A stretch of DNA of 64,000 bases from NCBI GenBank assembly GCA_947243795.1, contig OX365929.1, forward strand, positions 682,001-746,000, in the 5' to 3' direction. Below are positions 9,309 through 20,613 of this stretch, in pieces. How positions within the stretch are numbered: the first letter of the stretch is position 1; each line of letters begins with the position of its first letter. The DNA comes from Saccharomyces uvarum. Lineage: Eukaryota > Ascomycota > Saccharomycetes > Saccharomycetales > Saccharomycetaceae. The translations under genes and the position numbers were made by a program. The notes under the pieces were generated by a model, which saw only the letters and a program-made list of their open reading frames with translations, was not told where the DNA came from and did not search any database.

Positions 9309-9497
9309 CTATCGAAGCGACGGGTCCTTGTCGAATGGCATCATGCCGTGGCTTGTAGTGCCGAGCAACGCATTGTAACGCAGTGCAATGTCTATCCTAT
9401 CGGCTTGTTCGAGCCCAACGTGGTCAGCGTAGCCGGCCAAGGAAGGGTGAGCTTCCAGCGCCCCGGTGGTTGGTCCATCGCCAAGTAAATAAACCAT
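9309..9497 (-). CDS. Small ORF at the YDR215C-equivalent position, doubtful
   Basis: A 62-codon minus-strand frame with an ATG start lies between AHA1 and ADR1, the place of the poorly characterised S. cerevisiae YDR215C, which is also on the minus strand and which I remember as about 136 residues. The product has a mixed composition (MVYLLGDGPTTGALEAHPSL at the start) without low complexity and no domain I recognise. It ends at a TAG, after which the frame stays open for some codons, so it may be a shortened version of the cerevisiae frame. Equally, the GC-rich setting favours open frames by chance. I would not count it as a gene without conservation or expression data. Confidence 0.25.
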   Translation of the reverse strand: MVYLLGDGPTTGALEAHPSLAGYADHVGLEQADRIDIALRYNALLGTTSHGMMPFDKDPSLR

Positions 9498-10148
9498 GAT
9501 TTTCTTCTTATTTCTTCTCTTGTCGTGGTAATATATTTGTTTTCTTGTATGCTTCAGTGTTAGTTATTCACTGCTTGTCAACAAACAACACTAAGAAAAG
9601 AAGAACATCGTCTTCGCTGCTGCTGCTGGTGTCGTCGTTGTTATTGTGCTGTATTTGCGATATTTTTCATTGAACTTCCAGCTGGAAATTCTCTCTCTCA
9701 CCCGTCCCCCTTCCCCCCCCTTCTCCTCCATCTCTCAAGAGCCACAGCTATTTACGACCATCCTGTTTTCAGCCGTCCTTTTCGTATTTCATATCTCCTA
9801 ATTTCAAAATTTGCTTAGGTCATCGAGAATTGCCTCGTGTTTTCTGTCTTTGAAAGAAAGGAAAAGGTACCCTAATAAAAGTATATTGTTATTTCTTTGT
9901 TCTTTTTTTTCTTCCTCTTCAGAGTTTTTTTTGATATTTTGCGTTGATTTCCATAAATATATCAAACTTTTAGCTACTCTTCAACTCTACCTACCTCTCC
10001 CCCATTTACTCTAGGTTTTTTCAGATAGCCCAATAACCTGCTTTTCTGCTGATACCATCTCACTTTACTATTAAACTTCTGTTTTGAAGAAGAAAGACTT
10101 AATAATAAGAAAACAAAAACTGCTACTCAAATTCCATACGTTTTCGCT

Positions 10149-13100
10149 ATGGCAAACATAGAAAAGCCGAATAACAACACGGGATTTCATGGCTTCGACC
10201 TGAACTCGTATTTTGCCAACGACTTCAACAACATCAAACAAGAAACGGATACTTCCCCGAATTTACCGATGTCTTCGTCTGCTTCAAGAGAAAACTCAAA
10301 CACTTTCTCTGTGATCCAGAGAACGCCGGATGGGAAAATCATCACCACGAATAATAACATGAACTCCAAGATTAATAAACAACTGGACAAACTGCCCGAA
10401 AATTTGAGGCTTAATGGTAGAACGCCCAGTGGGAAACTAAGATCGTTTGTTTGCGAGGTTTGTACCAGAGCGTTCGCAAGACAGGAGCACTTGAAAAGAC
10501 ATTACAGATCTCACACTAATGAGAAACCTTACCCCTGTGGTCTTTGTAACAGATGCTTCACTAGAAGAGACTTATTGATCAGACACGCTCAAAAGATTCA
10601 TAGTGGTAATTTGGGTGAAACGATTTCTCATAACAAGAAATCATCCAGAACAATAATTAAGACCCGTAAAAACTCGGCGTCTTCAGTTAAGTTCCAAACC
10701 CCTAATTATGGCACTCCAGATAATGGTAATACGTTGAACTGCGCCGTCAATACAAGAAGAAAGGTAAATTCCAGCGCTATTGCAAAACGTAAATATTTGA
10801 AAAAACTCACCCGCAGAGCCTCATTCAGTGCTCAGTCTGCTTCAAATTATGCTGTATCGAACCAATCCGAAGCCGACCAACACCACCCAAAGGATCGGGT
10901 CCAATTTTCCACACCTGAATTAGTTCCATTGGATTTGAAAAACGCTGACCTTGACTCCAATTTTGATGTGAACTTGAATCTGGATTTAGACCTAAACTTG
11001 AATTCAGGTATCAACATGGCATTGAATCATTCCGATTCCTCTGCCTCTACAATGAACTTGGACTACAGATTGCCCGAATCTGCAAACAATTATACATATT
11101 CCTCTTCCTCCCCAACTGCTGCTTATGTCGGTACTAATTCGAACTCAAAGAATGATTCTTTCAGTGACGCAGATTTATTGTCCTCATCATACTGGATAAA
11201 ATCTTACAACGATCATTTGTTTTCCGTCTCTGAAAGTGACGAAACTTCTCCAATGAACTCCGAGTCAAATGACAGTAAATTGATCATCCCCGGTTTGAAA
11301 ACAACTCTCAACCAATGGAAGGATTCGAGGTCCTCTTCTTGGACCGCCACTATAGATCACAATAAGGACTCTATTAACACTACTGATTTTATCGATTTCC
11401 ATGACTTGTTGAAAAATGATACGTTGGGTAGTGATCCGCTAAAGACCACGGCAATCCTGGAAGAGTTCGATATTTTACACGATGATAGTGCAAGTGCCAC
11501 TGCCACTTCAAACGAAATTGGTCTTTCGCACCTCAACTCATCTAACTCTCCAATTTCCCCGCACAAGCTAATTCAGAAGAATAAAGAGGGAAGCAATGAC
11601 GATGTTTTGGTCTCTTTTCAATTCGGTCAAACCTCTAATCGGGAAGACGACCTGGACAAATTGTGTAATATGACGAAAGATGTCCAAGCTATATTCAATC
11701 AATACATGAAAGGAGAAGAATCTAAACGGTCCTTAGATGATTGTTTGACAGCATCGGATGGCAACGAGAATCCAGATACCGGAAATTATACTTTTTATGG
11801 TCTAGATTGCCTAACGCTATCAAAAATTTCAAGAGCTTTACCAGTGCCTAATGTAAACGATGAACAACCCTCTCATTCTCCGGAATCTAAACTATTTACC
11901 GAACCATTGAGGAACATGTGCACTGAAGTATTAAAATACTACACTAAGCTCAATAACGATAGTAGTGGAACTCCATTGGACTCAAATTCAAACCTGCTGT
12001 CTAAAGAATTGATAATGCCAACTGCAACTGAACTAAACGAATACTTGGACCTCTTCAAAAACAATTTTCTTCTGCACTTCCCCATCATTCACCCAAGTTT
12101 ACTCGACCTGGATTTGAAAAATTTACAACAATATACTAATGAAGATGAGTATACCGACATCGAGAACGCGCAATCTGGTCATCTAAGCCAAGGTATCGAT
12201 AAGGATTCTAATTTTGAACACTATCATATATTGTCCATTTCCAAAATCATTTGTCTCCCCCTATTTATGGCTACATTTGGCTCTTTGCATAAATTCGGTT
12301 ATAAGTCTCAAACAATTGAATTGTATGAAATGAGTAGAAGAGTTTTACACACTTTCCTGGAGACTAAGAGACTATGTCGCAATAAAGCAGTGAGCGAGAA
12401 TCACCAAAACATCTGGCTGATGCAGTCTTTAATATTAAGCTTTATGTTTGCTTTAGTAGCCGATTATTTGGAAAAGATCGATTCCTCTCTAATGAAAAGG
12501 CAACTGTCGGCACTGTGTTCTACTATTAGGTCAAACTGTCTGCCGACGATTTCTGCGAACTCCAACAATAATGAACCTTTAACGTTTGGTTCTTCACTTC
12601 AGTACATTATTTTTGAATCAAAAATCAGATGTACGCTAATGGCTTATAATTTCTGTCAATTTTTGAAATGCTTTTTCCATATCAAATTCGATCTATCCAT
12701 AAAGGAAAATGATGTCGAAACTATTTACATACCTGATAATGAGTCGAAGTGGACAAGTGAATCGATAATGTTCGATAAGCATGCTGTACAAAAGCAAAAC
12801 TTTTATGATTTTAGAAACTTCTACTACAGTTTCACATACGGACATCTACATTCAATACCAGAGTTCTTAGGGTCGTCAATGATTTACTATGAATATGATT
12901 TAAAAAAGGGAACTAAGTCGCATGTGTTCTTAGACAGAATCGATACGAAAAGGTTGGAGAGAAGTTTGGATATTTCTTCTTATAGTATCGATAATGGCAT
13001 GACAACAAATAACAAAGATATCGCAATCTTAGTTGATGATACCATCATTTTGAAAAACAACCTAATGTCAATGAGATTCATCAAACAGATTGATCGTTCG

Positions 13101-14084
13101 TTTACTGAAAAGGTAAGAAAAGGACAAATCACAAAGATATTTGATTCATTTTTGAATTCCAAGAGATTAAACTTCCTAAAGGATTCCTCTATTGAAATAC
13201 TGTGTGAGTTTCTAGTGGCTTTGAACTTTTCTATTCGTAACATTGCATATCTATACATTGAAGAAGACACCAGTGTTGACCACCAAAGAACGAACTCTTT
13301 AGAGGAGCCAGATATTTGTTTAAATAAACAAGCGCTCTCGGTTTTCAATTTGCAAGGCTTTTACTATAGTTTCATTCTAATCATAAAATTCTTATTGGAT
13401 TTTGAGGCAACACCCAACTTCAAATTATTAAGAATTTTCATCGAATTAAGAAGTCTTGCAAATTCTATCATGCTCCCAAAACTATCAAAATTATACCCTC
13501 ACGAGTTTTCTGAATTTCCAGATGTTGTACTAATGCAACAACTTTTAAATAAAGAAAACCGTTTTTGTGGTCCCGATTTATTTAGAAGCGAACGCACCAA
13601 TAGTTCATTCACAGGTTTAAAGGCAAAATTGAACAAGAAAATTAACGTTGAAGGCTTGGAACTGTTTATTAATGAAATCCTGGTCAATTCTTTCAACGAT
13701 ACTTCCTTCTTGAATATGGAGGATTCTATCCGAAACGAATTTTCTTTTGATAATGAGGAGAGGCCAGTTGTAGATATAACTCATCCGGCACACTTTCTAT
13801 CAAATCCAAATTTAGAAAATGTTAACTGTAATGGTCTAAATGACTCTCACCAAACGATTTCTACTTTGAATCTGTTGCGTTATGGAGAACATGATTCATC
13901 CAATCGTAAAAATGGCGCAAAGGGACAAGGTTTTGCTGAAAAGTATCAGTTATCTTCAAAATATGTTACTATTGCAAAACTGTTTTTCACCAATGTTAAA
14001 CAAAACTATATTCATTGCCATATGCTAGACAAGATGGCTGGTGATTTCCATACTTTGGAGGAGTATATGAAGGAAGTCAGCTGA
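10149..14084 (+). CDS. ADR1: C2H2 zinc-finger activator of glucose-repressed genes
   Basis: Adr1 activates ADH2, peroxisomal and beta-oxidation genes, and glycerol and ethanol use when glucose runs out. The protein is 1311 residues (S. cerevisiae about 1323). Two adjacent C2H2 fingers form the DNA-binding domain: Cys102/Cys105/His118/His122 and Cys130/Cys133/His146/His151, joined by the usual TNEKPYP linker. Ser225 in LTRRASFSA is the counterpart of the S. cerevisiae Ser230 phosphorylation site in the regulatory region. The remainder is long, Asn/Ser-rich and acidic, with activation regions and a helical fungal transcription-factor-like middle segment (about 590-1150). The leader upstream lacks any ATG for 597 nt. 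Confidence is high from fingers, phosphosite and synteny. Confidence 0.97.
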   Translation: MANIEKPNNNTGFHGFDLNSYFANDFNNIKQETDTSPNLPMSSSASRENSNTFSVIQRTPDGKIITTNNNMNSKINKQLDKLPENLRLNGRTPSGKLRSFVCEVCTRAFARQEHLKRHYRSHTNEKPYPCGLCNRCFTRRDLLIRHAQKIHSGNLGETISHNKKSSRTIIKTRKNSASSVKFQTPNYGTPDNGNTLNCAVNTRRKVNSSAIAKRKYLKKLTRRASFSAQSASNYAVSNQSEADQHHPKDRVQFSTPELVPLDLKNADLDSNFDVNLNLDLDLNLNSGINMALNHSDSSASTMNLDYRLPESANNYTYSSSSPTAAYVGTNSNSKNDSFSDADLLSSSYWIKSYNDHLFSVSESDETSPMNSESNDSKLIIPGLKTTLNQWKDSRSSSWTATIDHNKDSINTTDFIDFHDLLKNDTLGSDPLKTTAILEEFDILHDDSASATATSNEIGLSHLNSSNSPISPHKLIQKNKEGSNDDVLVSFQFGQTSNREDDLDKLCNMTKDVQAIFNQYMKGEESKRSLDDCLTASDGNENPDTGNYTFYGLDCLTLSKISRALPVPNVNDEQPSHSPESKLFTEPLRNMCTEVLKYYTKLNNDSSGTPLDSNSNLLSKELIMPTATELNEYLDLFKNNFLLHFPIIHPSLLDLDLKNLQQYTNEDEYTDIENAQSGHLSQGIDKDSNFEHYHILSISKIICLPLFMATFGSLHKFGYKSQTIELYEMSRRVLHTFLETKRLCRNKAVSENHQNIWLMQSLILSFMFALVADYLEKIDSSLMKRQLSALCSTIRSNCLPTISANSNNNEPLTFGSSLQYIIFESKIRCTLMAYNFCQFLKCFFHIKFDLSIKENDVETIYIPDNESKWTSESIMFDKHAVQKQNFYDFRNFYYSFTYGHLHSIPEFLGSSMIYYEYDLKKGTKSHVFLDRIDTKRLERSLDISSYSIDNGMTTNNKDIAILVDDTIILKNNLMSMRFIKQIDRSFTEKVRKGQITKIFDSFLNSKRLNFLKDSSIEILCEFLVALNFSIRNIAYLYIEEDTSVDHQRTNSLEEPDICLNKQALSVFNLQGFYYSFILIIKFLLDFEATPNFKLLRIFIELRSLANSIMLPKLSKLYPHEFSEFPDVVLMQQLLNKENRFCGPDLFRSERTNSSFTGLKAKLNKKINVEGLELFINEILVNSFNDTSFLNMEDSIRNEFSFDNEERPVVDITHPAHFLSNPNLENVNCNGLNDSHQTISTLNLLRYGEHDSSNRKNGAKGQGFAEKYQLSSKYVTIAKLFFTNVKQNYIHCHMLDKMAGDFHTLEEYMKEVS

Positions 14085-14655
14085 CAATGGTTTGTGTCAG
14101 CTGCGGACAAATAACATTTGGTAATTTAAATCCTGGTGAGATAGGTCTTTGTCCTGTTTTTTTTCTTATCCAATGTAGCTATATACTGTCCAAGGAAATG
14201 TAATATCACCTGAAAAGACGCTAATTTTCTTATTAAGGAACAGCGCAAAAAGTTGCTAAAGGGATTTTCTTTTACTTCAAGCCTTGGGTTGCCCCTCGAC
14301 TTCACTTTTATCATTGCTCTTTACATTGCTCTACTCTGTACTACCCCTGTATCATGTTTGCTTAATATTCTGCTCATCTTATGCCCCACATCATTTACGA
14401 AAAACACTAATTATGAAACTAAATGCATTTTGACGATGCAAATCAAAAAAAATTATATATATTCATATATAAATTTTATGTATAGAAAAAAAAGATCTAC
14501 CAACGTTATTGGTATTGTGTACAATTGATATTTATTTTTGAAATCAAGCTATTCTGACGTTTAATAACCCTTCTCGAAACTTAATGATGGATAGGAGAAT
14601 ATTTAAATTGAAAACATTGTAAAATTTTTATTTAGTGTCCGTTTCTATAAATATA
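14085..14655. other. ADR1-RAD9 convergent intergenic region
   Basis: This lies between two gene 3' ends and serves as 3' UTR and terminator for both. It is AT-rich, with a TA-rich patch at 14450-14475 of the kind used as yeast polyadenylation efficiency elements. I saw no RNA gene or repeat. Confidence 0.55.
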
Positions 14656-17600
14656 TTAGTTGTACATACTCTTGTGCGCATAATCGATATTAGAAATCTT
14701 ATCGCAGCTCTCACCCTCACTATCACTATAGTGAAAACCAGTATCCTCGTTGATGATTGTTTGGATTAACCATTCTTTTGATTCTGTGTGGAATATATAA
14801 TTGAGGTGATTGAATTTCAAAGACAGTTGGTTTCTCAATTTTTCGAGAAGTCGCATTTGAGTTTTTCCATTATTTTCATTAACATATATGAGAAATCTTG
14901 AATTTTTATCGGATATTGCCGATCCTATCCGAGAAACTAAAGTAGCTAAGATGTTTGACAATGGTTCAGTATTCTCTACATTAATATTTGGCAAGTCAAT
15001 TGTAAACATTTTACTTGCACTCAAACAAGCAAAAACAAATTTGATAAAATTATCCAATTCGGAACTACCACATATAATAACAATATAGTCATTCAGCATA
15101 TTTTCCATCCCACCTACTTGATTTTTTAAGAGAGATCCCCGCAAAAATTTGGTATAAAATGAGAAAATGTTGTTAGATTTAATGATTCCTCCCTTTGATT
15201 GAGAATCTAATGATAACCGGAAACTTTCCCCCGAAGGTAACAAATACTGGTACATCGAATGTGGCGTTATTTTTTTCTTTTCGATGCATGCGCTTATAAA
15301 TTTCCAGTGTAGTGTAGGCCATCCCAATGCTAGAGTTTCTAAATACTTTAAGCTTCTTAAATGCCGTTTCGTGATTAAGCAAGCAAACCTATAGTCAGCA
15401 AATGGACAGTCAGGCTTCCAAGCTAGCTTTAGGTCCAACTCTCCCGTATTCTCTATACGGTCTCTATCAACAAGAAGTTTAGCTGGTGGATGAGGAAAAT
15501 CAAATAAAGCGGAAAATCCAGAATCGATAACTGTACCACCTTGTGATTCGATGATTTGGCGCAGCTCATCTCTATTCTCAAATAAACTTGTCAAAACAAA
15601 GATGCACCTATCAAATATATTCCCTCTTTTTATTTCTCCCAAAGAAAAAAGTAAGTTAGGGAAGGCCTTATTTTCTGACAAAGAATTTTTGGCAATTTTT
15701 TTACCAAATTCATTATTTTCATATCTCAATTCTTGTTCATCATTGTGCACTCTATTATGCGCTCTCTTCCCTTTTTCGTCATCAGCTAGCTTTTTTGGTG
15801 ATAGCACGTTAGTCGTTGGTTTCCTTCCTCTAATAGGATGCCGCAAATATCTATATGCGTTGCCTTTAGTTCTTTCATCGTCTTCTAGTATGATTTTTGC
15901 TCTTTTGGTCCATTCGTTTAGATCAAGACTTATGGAGCTGAGCGCTTTAATCAAGATCCTTTTCCCTAGCGACCCACTCAAGTTTTTCTTTTTCAAATGA
16001 ACGGTATCATATCCTCGAATACACCTTATAATATCGCGATCATGACTACGGCATTCTAGACCTACCACTATGTACTCATTTCCATCAGAAGTGACTGCAT
16101 CTCCTATTCTGATATCAAGATAGTAGATATCTTCCTCTTTGGTTAAGGATCTTCCTGTTTCAAAATAAATCCAATAACCGTCCTGATTAGTGTCAATGTC
16201 CAATAAAATGCCCGGATAAAATTTATAATTCCATGAATACTGACACCATACTGCATTTCCAAATATAATGTCTTCTTTCGATAAGAAACTACTATCCTCG
16301 GTTTTGATTCCTTCAGGGAACACATAGGGCGCTTCTTTATAGTCCGTTTCAGATTCTCCAACACCTCCCTGGAATTTAATGCTGTTAGAAGCATCTCCTT
16401 TAGCAGGAGTGGCTCCAAAATTAGCACTTCTTTTTGAACGCTTTGTGGGTGTTGTCTTGGTGCTTCGGTTTTCTTCTTCTTCGCCAATTTCTATTGTATC
16501 CTTTTGGCGTCGCTTTATCCTTCTTCCATTCGAAATTATCTCTTGTGATTCAATTGGAAACAATTGCATAAGATTTCTTTTTAATTGTGAGCTCTTTTCT
16601 TTACCTTCTTGGCTAGCCGAAGTTTCAGCCGTCGGTAGTTCCATGTCACCTTGTTCATCCGCATTATTTTCTGTATTATCGGCATGAATTTGCAGCGAAG
16701 CTTCCTTGTAGTTACTTCTCTTTATTGTAGATCGCTCGTCCCTTTCCAATTTATTTGATGAAGTATCCAGGTCTTGTTGTTCTTCAACTTCAGGTAATTC
16801 CTGAGTTAGTTCGGCCTCGCTCATAATGGTATTATCCCTTTTCGTATCAAGTTCATTTTGGGACATAATGTGGGGCTCATCGCTTCCTAAGTCAGACTTC
16901 TGCTTCCCTGAAAGTTGCAAATATACTCTATCACTCATTTCCTTCCGTGCATTAAATTCTGAGGAGCCGGCCATAGTATTGCCATCTCCGATATCGGCGT
17001 TCAAAGAACGCTGAATATCATTCGAAAAGACGTTGTTTGTGTCTACTTCTTTACCGTATACATTGAATGTACCTTTTCCCTTTGAAATGGGAGAAGAGTT
17101 AGAGGGCTTTGAAAGCCTATTTTTGGAGGGTGAACTAGTCTCGGGAACTTCTAGAATAGGTTCAATACTGATTCTAGATATACTAACAGGGGTTTCTAAC
17201 GTGGTGTTTAAAGCACTTTGTTCAGGAGAGTTGATTATTTGAGTTTTGATTTCTTCAGCCTGCTCAGTAGACTGAAACACAGGTTCCTTCTGAGCAGATA
17301 GGCCCTGTGAAAGCGATGAAACAATTATCTGTGTCTCCAATTCATTGTTTGCATCAATATTATAACCTTTAGATAACCGCTGCGTATTGATTGACAGATC
17401 GTCCGGAGCCATCTCTTGTGTTTTGGGATTACTGACTATTTGCGTTGATCTATTGCTATTAAATTCCACTTTGTCTCTTGAATATCGGAATACCCATCTC
17501 TTGGACGGTGTCCCATTGCTTAGACTGTCAATATGAGGACCTTCCTCCTCTAAATTGTTGTGTGAAGGCGTACCAGATGCAACACTCGTTTCAATATTGA

Positions 17601-18621
17601 TATATGAGTTGTTCGTCTTGTTTTCTTCACTTGAAACGTCGGGACTCTTTTTCGTTTCGTTGATTTTTGGTTCCCATTCATTGCTTTGTATCACTTGGCT
17701 TCCATGTTCCCTTAAATCGTTTGCTGAATCATGTTCGCTCAGTCCTCTCGTTGCCTCTTCTGTCCTCTTGTGTTCTATTTCATCTTCGTTATTTTCAAAG
17801 ACTCCGCTTTCATTCCTTGTGATCCAGCCATCTTTGGAGACTCTGCTTTTATTGCAGGAACCTATTGAGTTGTTCGATCCTATTAATTCCGTATTCTCAT
17901 TATTTTGAATGCTTCTTTTGTCCATTTTTCCACTTTGACGTAAATCGGCTTCATACTGTTCGCATCCACCACTTTCTTCAAGGGAGCAATTAGAATTGTC
18001 GGCAGAGAGCTCTGCCGCCTGTAAAAAAGTGGCATCAGCCTCTGTAACCTCTAATGATGTGTCAGTTTGTTCAGTACCCTCTTTTCTATAGGAGCAGAAT
18101 TCCGTGTTTGACCTTAACTTTTTAGGCATTTGCGGTTCTAATGGAATAGTTGGATTGTGGAAAGTCAGTTTTTTTCGTGATGATAAAGGTGTGTCTTCTA
18201 GATCAGAACTTTGATATTTCGTTAAAAGGTTTTCTTTACCAGGAGTTCGGTTATTCTTGAAAAAATTGGCAATTCGGTCAAGGTCAGGAGTTCTTTCGTT
18301 ATGCAATATGTTAGTATTCGGTCGGTCATCGTCTCCTATCTCAATATTCAGCTCCTCATCATGATGTGGACTCTCATCGAGTAACCTCAGTGATTTTTGA
18401 AAAATGTCATTAGTGTTCATAAATTTAACTGGATTCGGGTTTAAATGAGGGCTTCCTTCGACGCTGTTTGTTGCTTCAGCCTGGATTTCCGACGTATCAA
18501 CGGGAACGTTTATTTCATTCATATCGCTACCTCTGGCTGAAGGGGAAGGAGGTGCCCTCGATGAGGTATTTTGGATGACCCGATCCGGAGAACTTTTACA
18601 TTGAACCAACCGACCTGACAT
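14656..18621 (-). CDS. RAD9: DNA-damage checkpoint adaptor
   Basis: Rad9 is phosphorylated by Mec1/Tel1 after DNA damage, binds methylated and phosphorylated histones, and activates Rad53 and Chk1. The protein is 1321 residues (S. cerevisiae about 1309). The N-terminal two thirds are disordered and rich in SQ/TQ phosphosites. A Tudor domain lies around residues 785-880 (VWCQYSWNYKFYPGILLDI, with the aromatic residues typical of this fold), and tandem BRCT repeats run from about 1000 to the C terminus. The N-terminal start MSGRLVQCKSSPDR and the block NERTPDLDRIANFF match S. cerevisiae, whereas intervening regions have diverged strongly. The long minus-strand frame is intact. Confidence 0.97.
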   Translation of the reverse strand: MSGRLVQCKSSPDRVIQNTSSRAPPSPSARGSDMNEINVPVDTSEIQAEATNSVEGSPHLNPNPVKFMNTNDIFQKSLRLLDESPHHDEELNIEIGDDDRPNTNILHNERTPDLDRIANFFKNNRTPGKENLLTKYQSSDLEDTPLSSRKKLTFHNPTIPLEPQMPKKLRSNTEFCSYRKEGTEQTDTSLEVTEADATFLQAAELSADNSNCSLEESGGCEQYEADLRQSGKMDKRSIQNNENTELIGSNNSIGSCNKSRVSKDGWITRNESGVFENNEDEIEHKRTEEATRGLSEHDSANDLREHGSQVIQSNEWEPKINETKKSPDVSSEENKTNNSYINIETSVASGTPSHNNLEEEGPHIDSLSNGTPSKRWVFRYSRDKVEFNSNRSTQIVSNPKTQEMAPDDLSINTQRLSKGYNIDANNELETQIIVSSLSQGLSAQKEPVFQSTEQAEEIKTQIINSPEQSALNTTLETPVSISRISIEPILEVPETSSPSKNRLSKPSNSSPISKGKGTFNVYGKEVDTNNVFSNDIQRSLNADIGDGNTMAGSSEFNARKEMSDRVYLQLSGKQKSDLGSDEPHIMSQNELDTKRDNTIMSEAELTQELPEVEEQQDLDTSSNKLERDERSTIKRSNYKEASLQIHADNTENNADEQGDMELPTAETSASQEGKEKSSQLKRNLMQLFPIESQEIISNGRRIKRRQKDTIEIGEEEENRSTKTTPTKRSKRSANFGATPAKGDASNSIKFQGGVGESETDYKEAPYVFPEGIKTEDSSFLSKEDIIFGNAVWCQYSWNYKFYPGILLDIDTNQDGYWIYFETGRSLTKEEDIYYLDIRIGDAVTSDGNEYIVVGLECRSHDRDIIRCIRGYDTVHLKKKNLSGSLGKRILIKALSSISLDLNEWTKRAKIILEDDERTKGNAYRYLRHPIRGRKPTTNVLSPKKLADDEKGKRAHNRVHNDEQELRYENNEFGKKIAKNSLSENKAFPNLLFSLGEIKRGNIFDRCIFVLTSLFENRDELRQIIESQGGTVIDSGFSALFDFPHPPAKLLVDRDRIENTGELDLKLAWKPDCPFADYRFACLITKRHLRSLKYLETLALGWPTLHWKFISACIEKKKITPHSMYQYLLPSGESFRLSLDSQSKGGIIKSNNIFSFYTKFLRGSLLKNQVGGMENMLNDYIVIICGSSELDNFIKFVFACLSASKMFTIDLPNINVENTEPLSNILATLVSRIGSAISDKNSRFLIYVNENNGKTQMRLLEKLRNQLSLKFNHLNYIFHTESKEWLIQTIINEDTGFHYSDSEGESCDKISNIDYAHKSMYN

Positions 18622-18922
18622 AGCCCAGACGTCCGAGATTTACCAAGTATGCTTTTTTCGTACTGGTTTTTTTATATTTGTTTGATTCATATTGCTCATC
18701 GTTGTGATTTATCTACAAAAGTCGTCGCGTATATATACCGGAAAAGCTAGCTGACATCAAAAGCCGTTCAATAATAGAAAAGACCGAAGGTTATATAAAA
18801 ATCATATACCAAGAAAATGATATATGCCTAAATAAATTATTTTTTTTGCTTCGTATAGCAACGCGCTTAAAAGAGCTATTTAGTTGTTCTTATTTTTATC
18901 TACTGCTAACAAGCTTGTATTA
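18622..18922. other. SPR28-RAD9 intergenic region
   Basis: The RAD9 promoter and the SPR28 3' region (both genes on the minus strand). It holds a TATA-like run at 18731-18738 and AT-rich DNA near 18840. TTTTATATTTG near 18668 is a 10/11 match to the ARS consensus and not convincing. Confidence 0.4.
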
Positions 18923-20173
18923 TTAGGCTCTATTTTTGCCGGGGCTTGTTAGCATTTTCTCCAGTGAATCAATCTTTTTTTGGTAGTTTTCAATTATTTT
19001 ATTCTTTTCGTCTATCTCTTTGTAAATGTTATAGGTGTTCTCATCACCCATATCCAAGTTCCCAGGTGTCTTACTTGGGGTGCTTCTTCTAGTGGAAACA
19101 TTGCTAATACTTCCCCGAGAACCCTCATCGATACAAGTATAACTAGGAATATCATAATGGATATTCTTCTCAGTTAATACATCAGCTCTGTAACTTTCAT
19201 ATAAGACGTTGTTTGTTACATCTTTTAATTCCTGAAGATGTGACCCTAACAGTATTGCCTTCAGGTATATAAAATCGGAGGTATTTTGGTCCTCAACAAT
19301 CAAACTACCCCATTCATATTCTCTTATATGCTTCACACCATTTTCTGTGTCTGTATGGACGGAATTACTACAAACAATTGCAAACGGTGATATGTCTTTG
19401 ATTTTAGTGTTAGGAAAGTAATTGGATTTTTTTGAATCACTATCAAGATCCATATCATAAAGAGCCAATGTTTCTCCCAAATTATCATTCTTAAAATCAA
19501 AAACATGTATATCATTTCTCAAAATTTCCTGATGTACTATGTCTTTGTGTAAGGCCAATTCTGTTTCTGTAAGACCGTCTGCCTTTGGAATTATGGGAAT
19601 TAAATTGACTTTATCACAAATCGTTTTCATTAGTTCGATATCAAATTTTTTGACCCCCCTTGGAGTGCTCTTAAGAAAATATAGACAAACATGAGGTCTT
19701 CCATCAGTATCCTTTGTGTTTCTCTTTATTCTGACTTCTTCTTTTAAAACATTTTCGAATTGCTGTTCTAAGTAGTTTTTAATTACAGTTGAACTTTGTG
19801 AATTATCGACGTTGTCACCGCATCCGGGGAATAAGATAACATCTAAAGTGATTGGCACTCCGAGTTCATCATTTAAATAAACTCTTTTAGTTACGAGTTT
19901 TAGTCCAGGGCTTAAATGTGCTGTTTTATATTCGGAATTCGTATCTTCGATTGCATGTCCGTTTTTTATGGCCGCATCTTTAGCTATATCACCATCGTCA
20001 ACATTTGACAGCGATATATCTTGGCCGCACAGATTATTGAGAAATGTTAGCTTACCACTGCCCTTTTCTCCCAGCACTAAAATCGATAACTGTAGGCCCT
20101 TTTTGTACCCTTTACGACGTCTTAATTCATCTCTATTCAGAGAATTGTTTTCCGGCACTGAATAGTCCTTCAT
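18923..20173 (-). CDS. SPR28: Sporulation-specific septin
   Basis: Spr28 joins Spr3 and mitotic septins in filaments along the prospore membrane during spore formation. The protein is 416 residues (S. cerevisiae about 423), with a central septin GTPase-like domain and a C-terminal coiled coil (about 385-412). The G1 loop reads GEKGSGKLTF (35-44): the Ser/Thr that should follow the Lys is Leu42. The G3 region reads FPGCGD where septins usually have DTPGFGD, while G4 keeps a KAD (IPKAD). This suggests weak or no GTP hydrolysis. A middle-sporulation element lies 110 bp upstream, fitting Ndt80 control. Confidence 0.93.
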   Translation of the reverse strand: MKDYSVPENNSLNRDELRRRKGYKKGLQLSILVLGEKGSGKLTFLNNLCGQDISLSNVDDGDIAKDAAIKNGHAIEDTNSEYKTAHLSPGLKLVTKRVYLNDELGVPITLDVILFPGCGDNVDNSQSSTVIKNYLEQQFENVLKEEVRIKRNTKDTDGRPHVCLYFLKSTPRGVKKFDIELMKTICDKVNLIPIIPKADGLTETELALHKDIVHQEILRNDIHVFDFKNDNLGETLALYDMDLDSDSKKSNYFPNTKIKDISPFAIVCSNSVHTDTENGVKHIREYEWGSLIVEDQNTSDFIYLKAILLGSHLQELKDVTNNVLYESYRADVLTEKNIHYDIPSYTCIDEGSRGSISNVSTRRSTPSKTPGNLDMGDENTYNIYKEIDEKNKIIENYQKKIDSLEKMLTSPGKNRA

Positions 20174-20613
20174 TGAAAATAGTTTTATATCTACGTTTCC
20201 TTTTTGTAAGTTTCTTGAGTCTATAAAACCAATGCCGTTCTATGTTTGCTTATTACAGCTAAGCTTACTTTATTAACAAAACGACACAAAAGATAGATAT
20301 CTGTCCGTTCTTTTTGTTTATATTCGTAATAATAAAATCTTTAGCGCTAAAAAAAAAAAAAAAATTTTAAGAACACCCATATGCATGGTAAATGGACAGG
20401 AAAGCTTAGACCAATGCAAGTACTAGTTTATTGTTTCTAATCGAACATAAGCGTTTATTTTCTTCTGTCTGTGTGTCTGTGTGTTTGAGATAGAATTACG
20501 CTGAATAGTTTTTTCAAGCATAGCCCACATTTGATACATCCGCTTTAACGTGCTTTTTCCCCTCTTGATCCAGCAAGGTACATGAACTTGAAACGGGTCT
20601 TAGGTCTTTTTCA
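20174..20613. other. MFB1-SPR28 intergenic region
   Basis: This is the SPR28 promoter and the MFB1 3' region, both genes on the minus strand. It holds a middle-sporulation element (20283-20291) and an A-rich run of about 15 bases near 20350. Nothing else stands out. Confidence 0.5.
20283..20291 (+). promoter_or_regulatory. Middle sporulation element (Ndt80 site)
   Basis: GACACAAAA matches the MSE consensus gNCRCAAAW. It sits about 110 bp upstream of the SPR28 start codon, the usual distance for middle-meiotic genes. SPR28 is known to be sporulation-specific. Confidence 0.7.

Larger units (their letters stand above)
8937..10148. other. AHA1-ADR1 intergenic region with GC-rich island
   Basis: A 1.2-kb tandem gap. 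The first part, 9020-9300, is unusually GC-rich for yeast (76 of 120 bases by hand count in 9121-9240, 63 percent) and contains a perfect hairpin. A 62-codon minus-strand frame lies at 9309-9497. From 9552 to 10148 the plus strand has no ATG at all and many T/C tracts, fitting the long untranslated leader known for ADR1 mRNA. Confidence 0.7.

Noticed and set aside
18640-18680. ARS consensus in the RAD9 promoter
   Set aside because: Only 10 of 11 positions match, which is common in AT-rich DNA.
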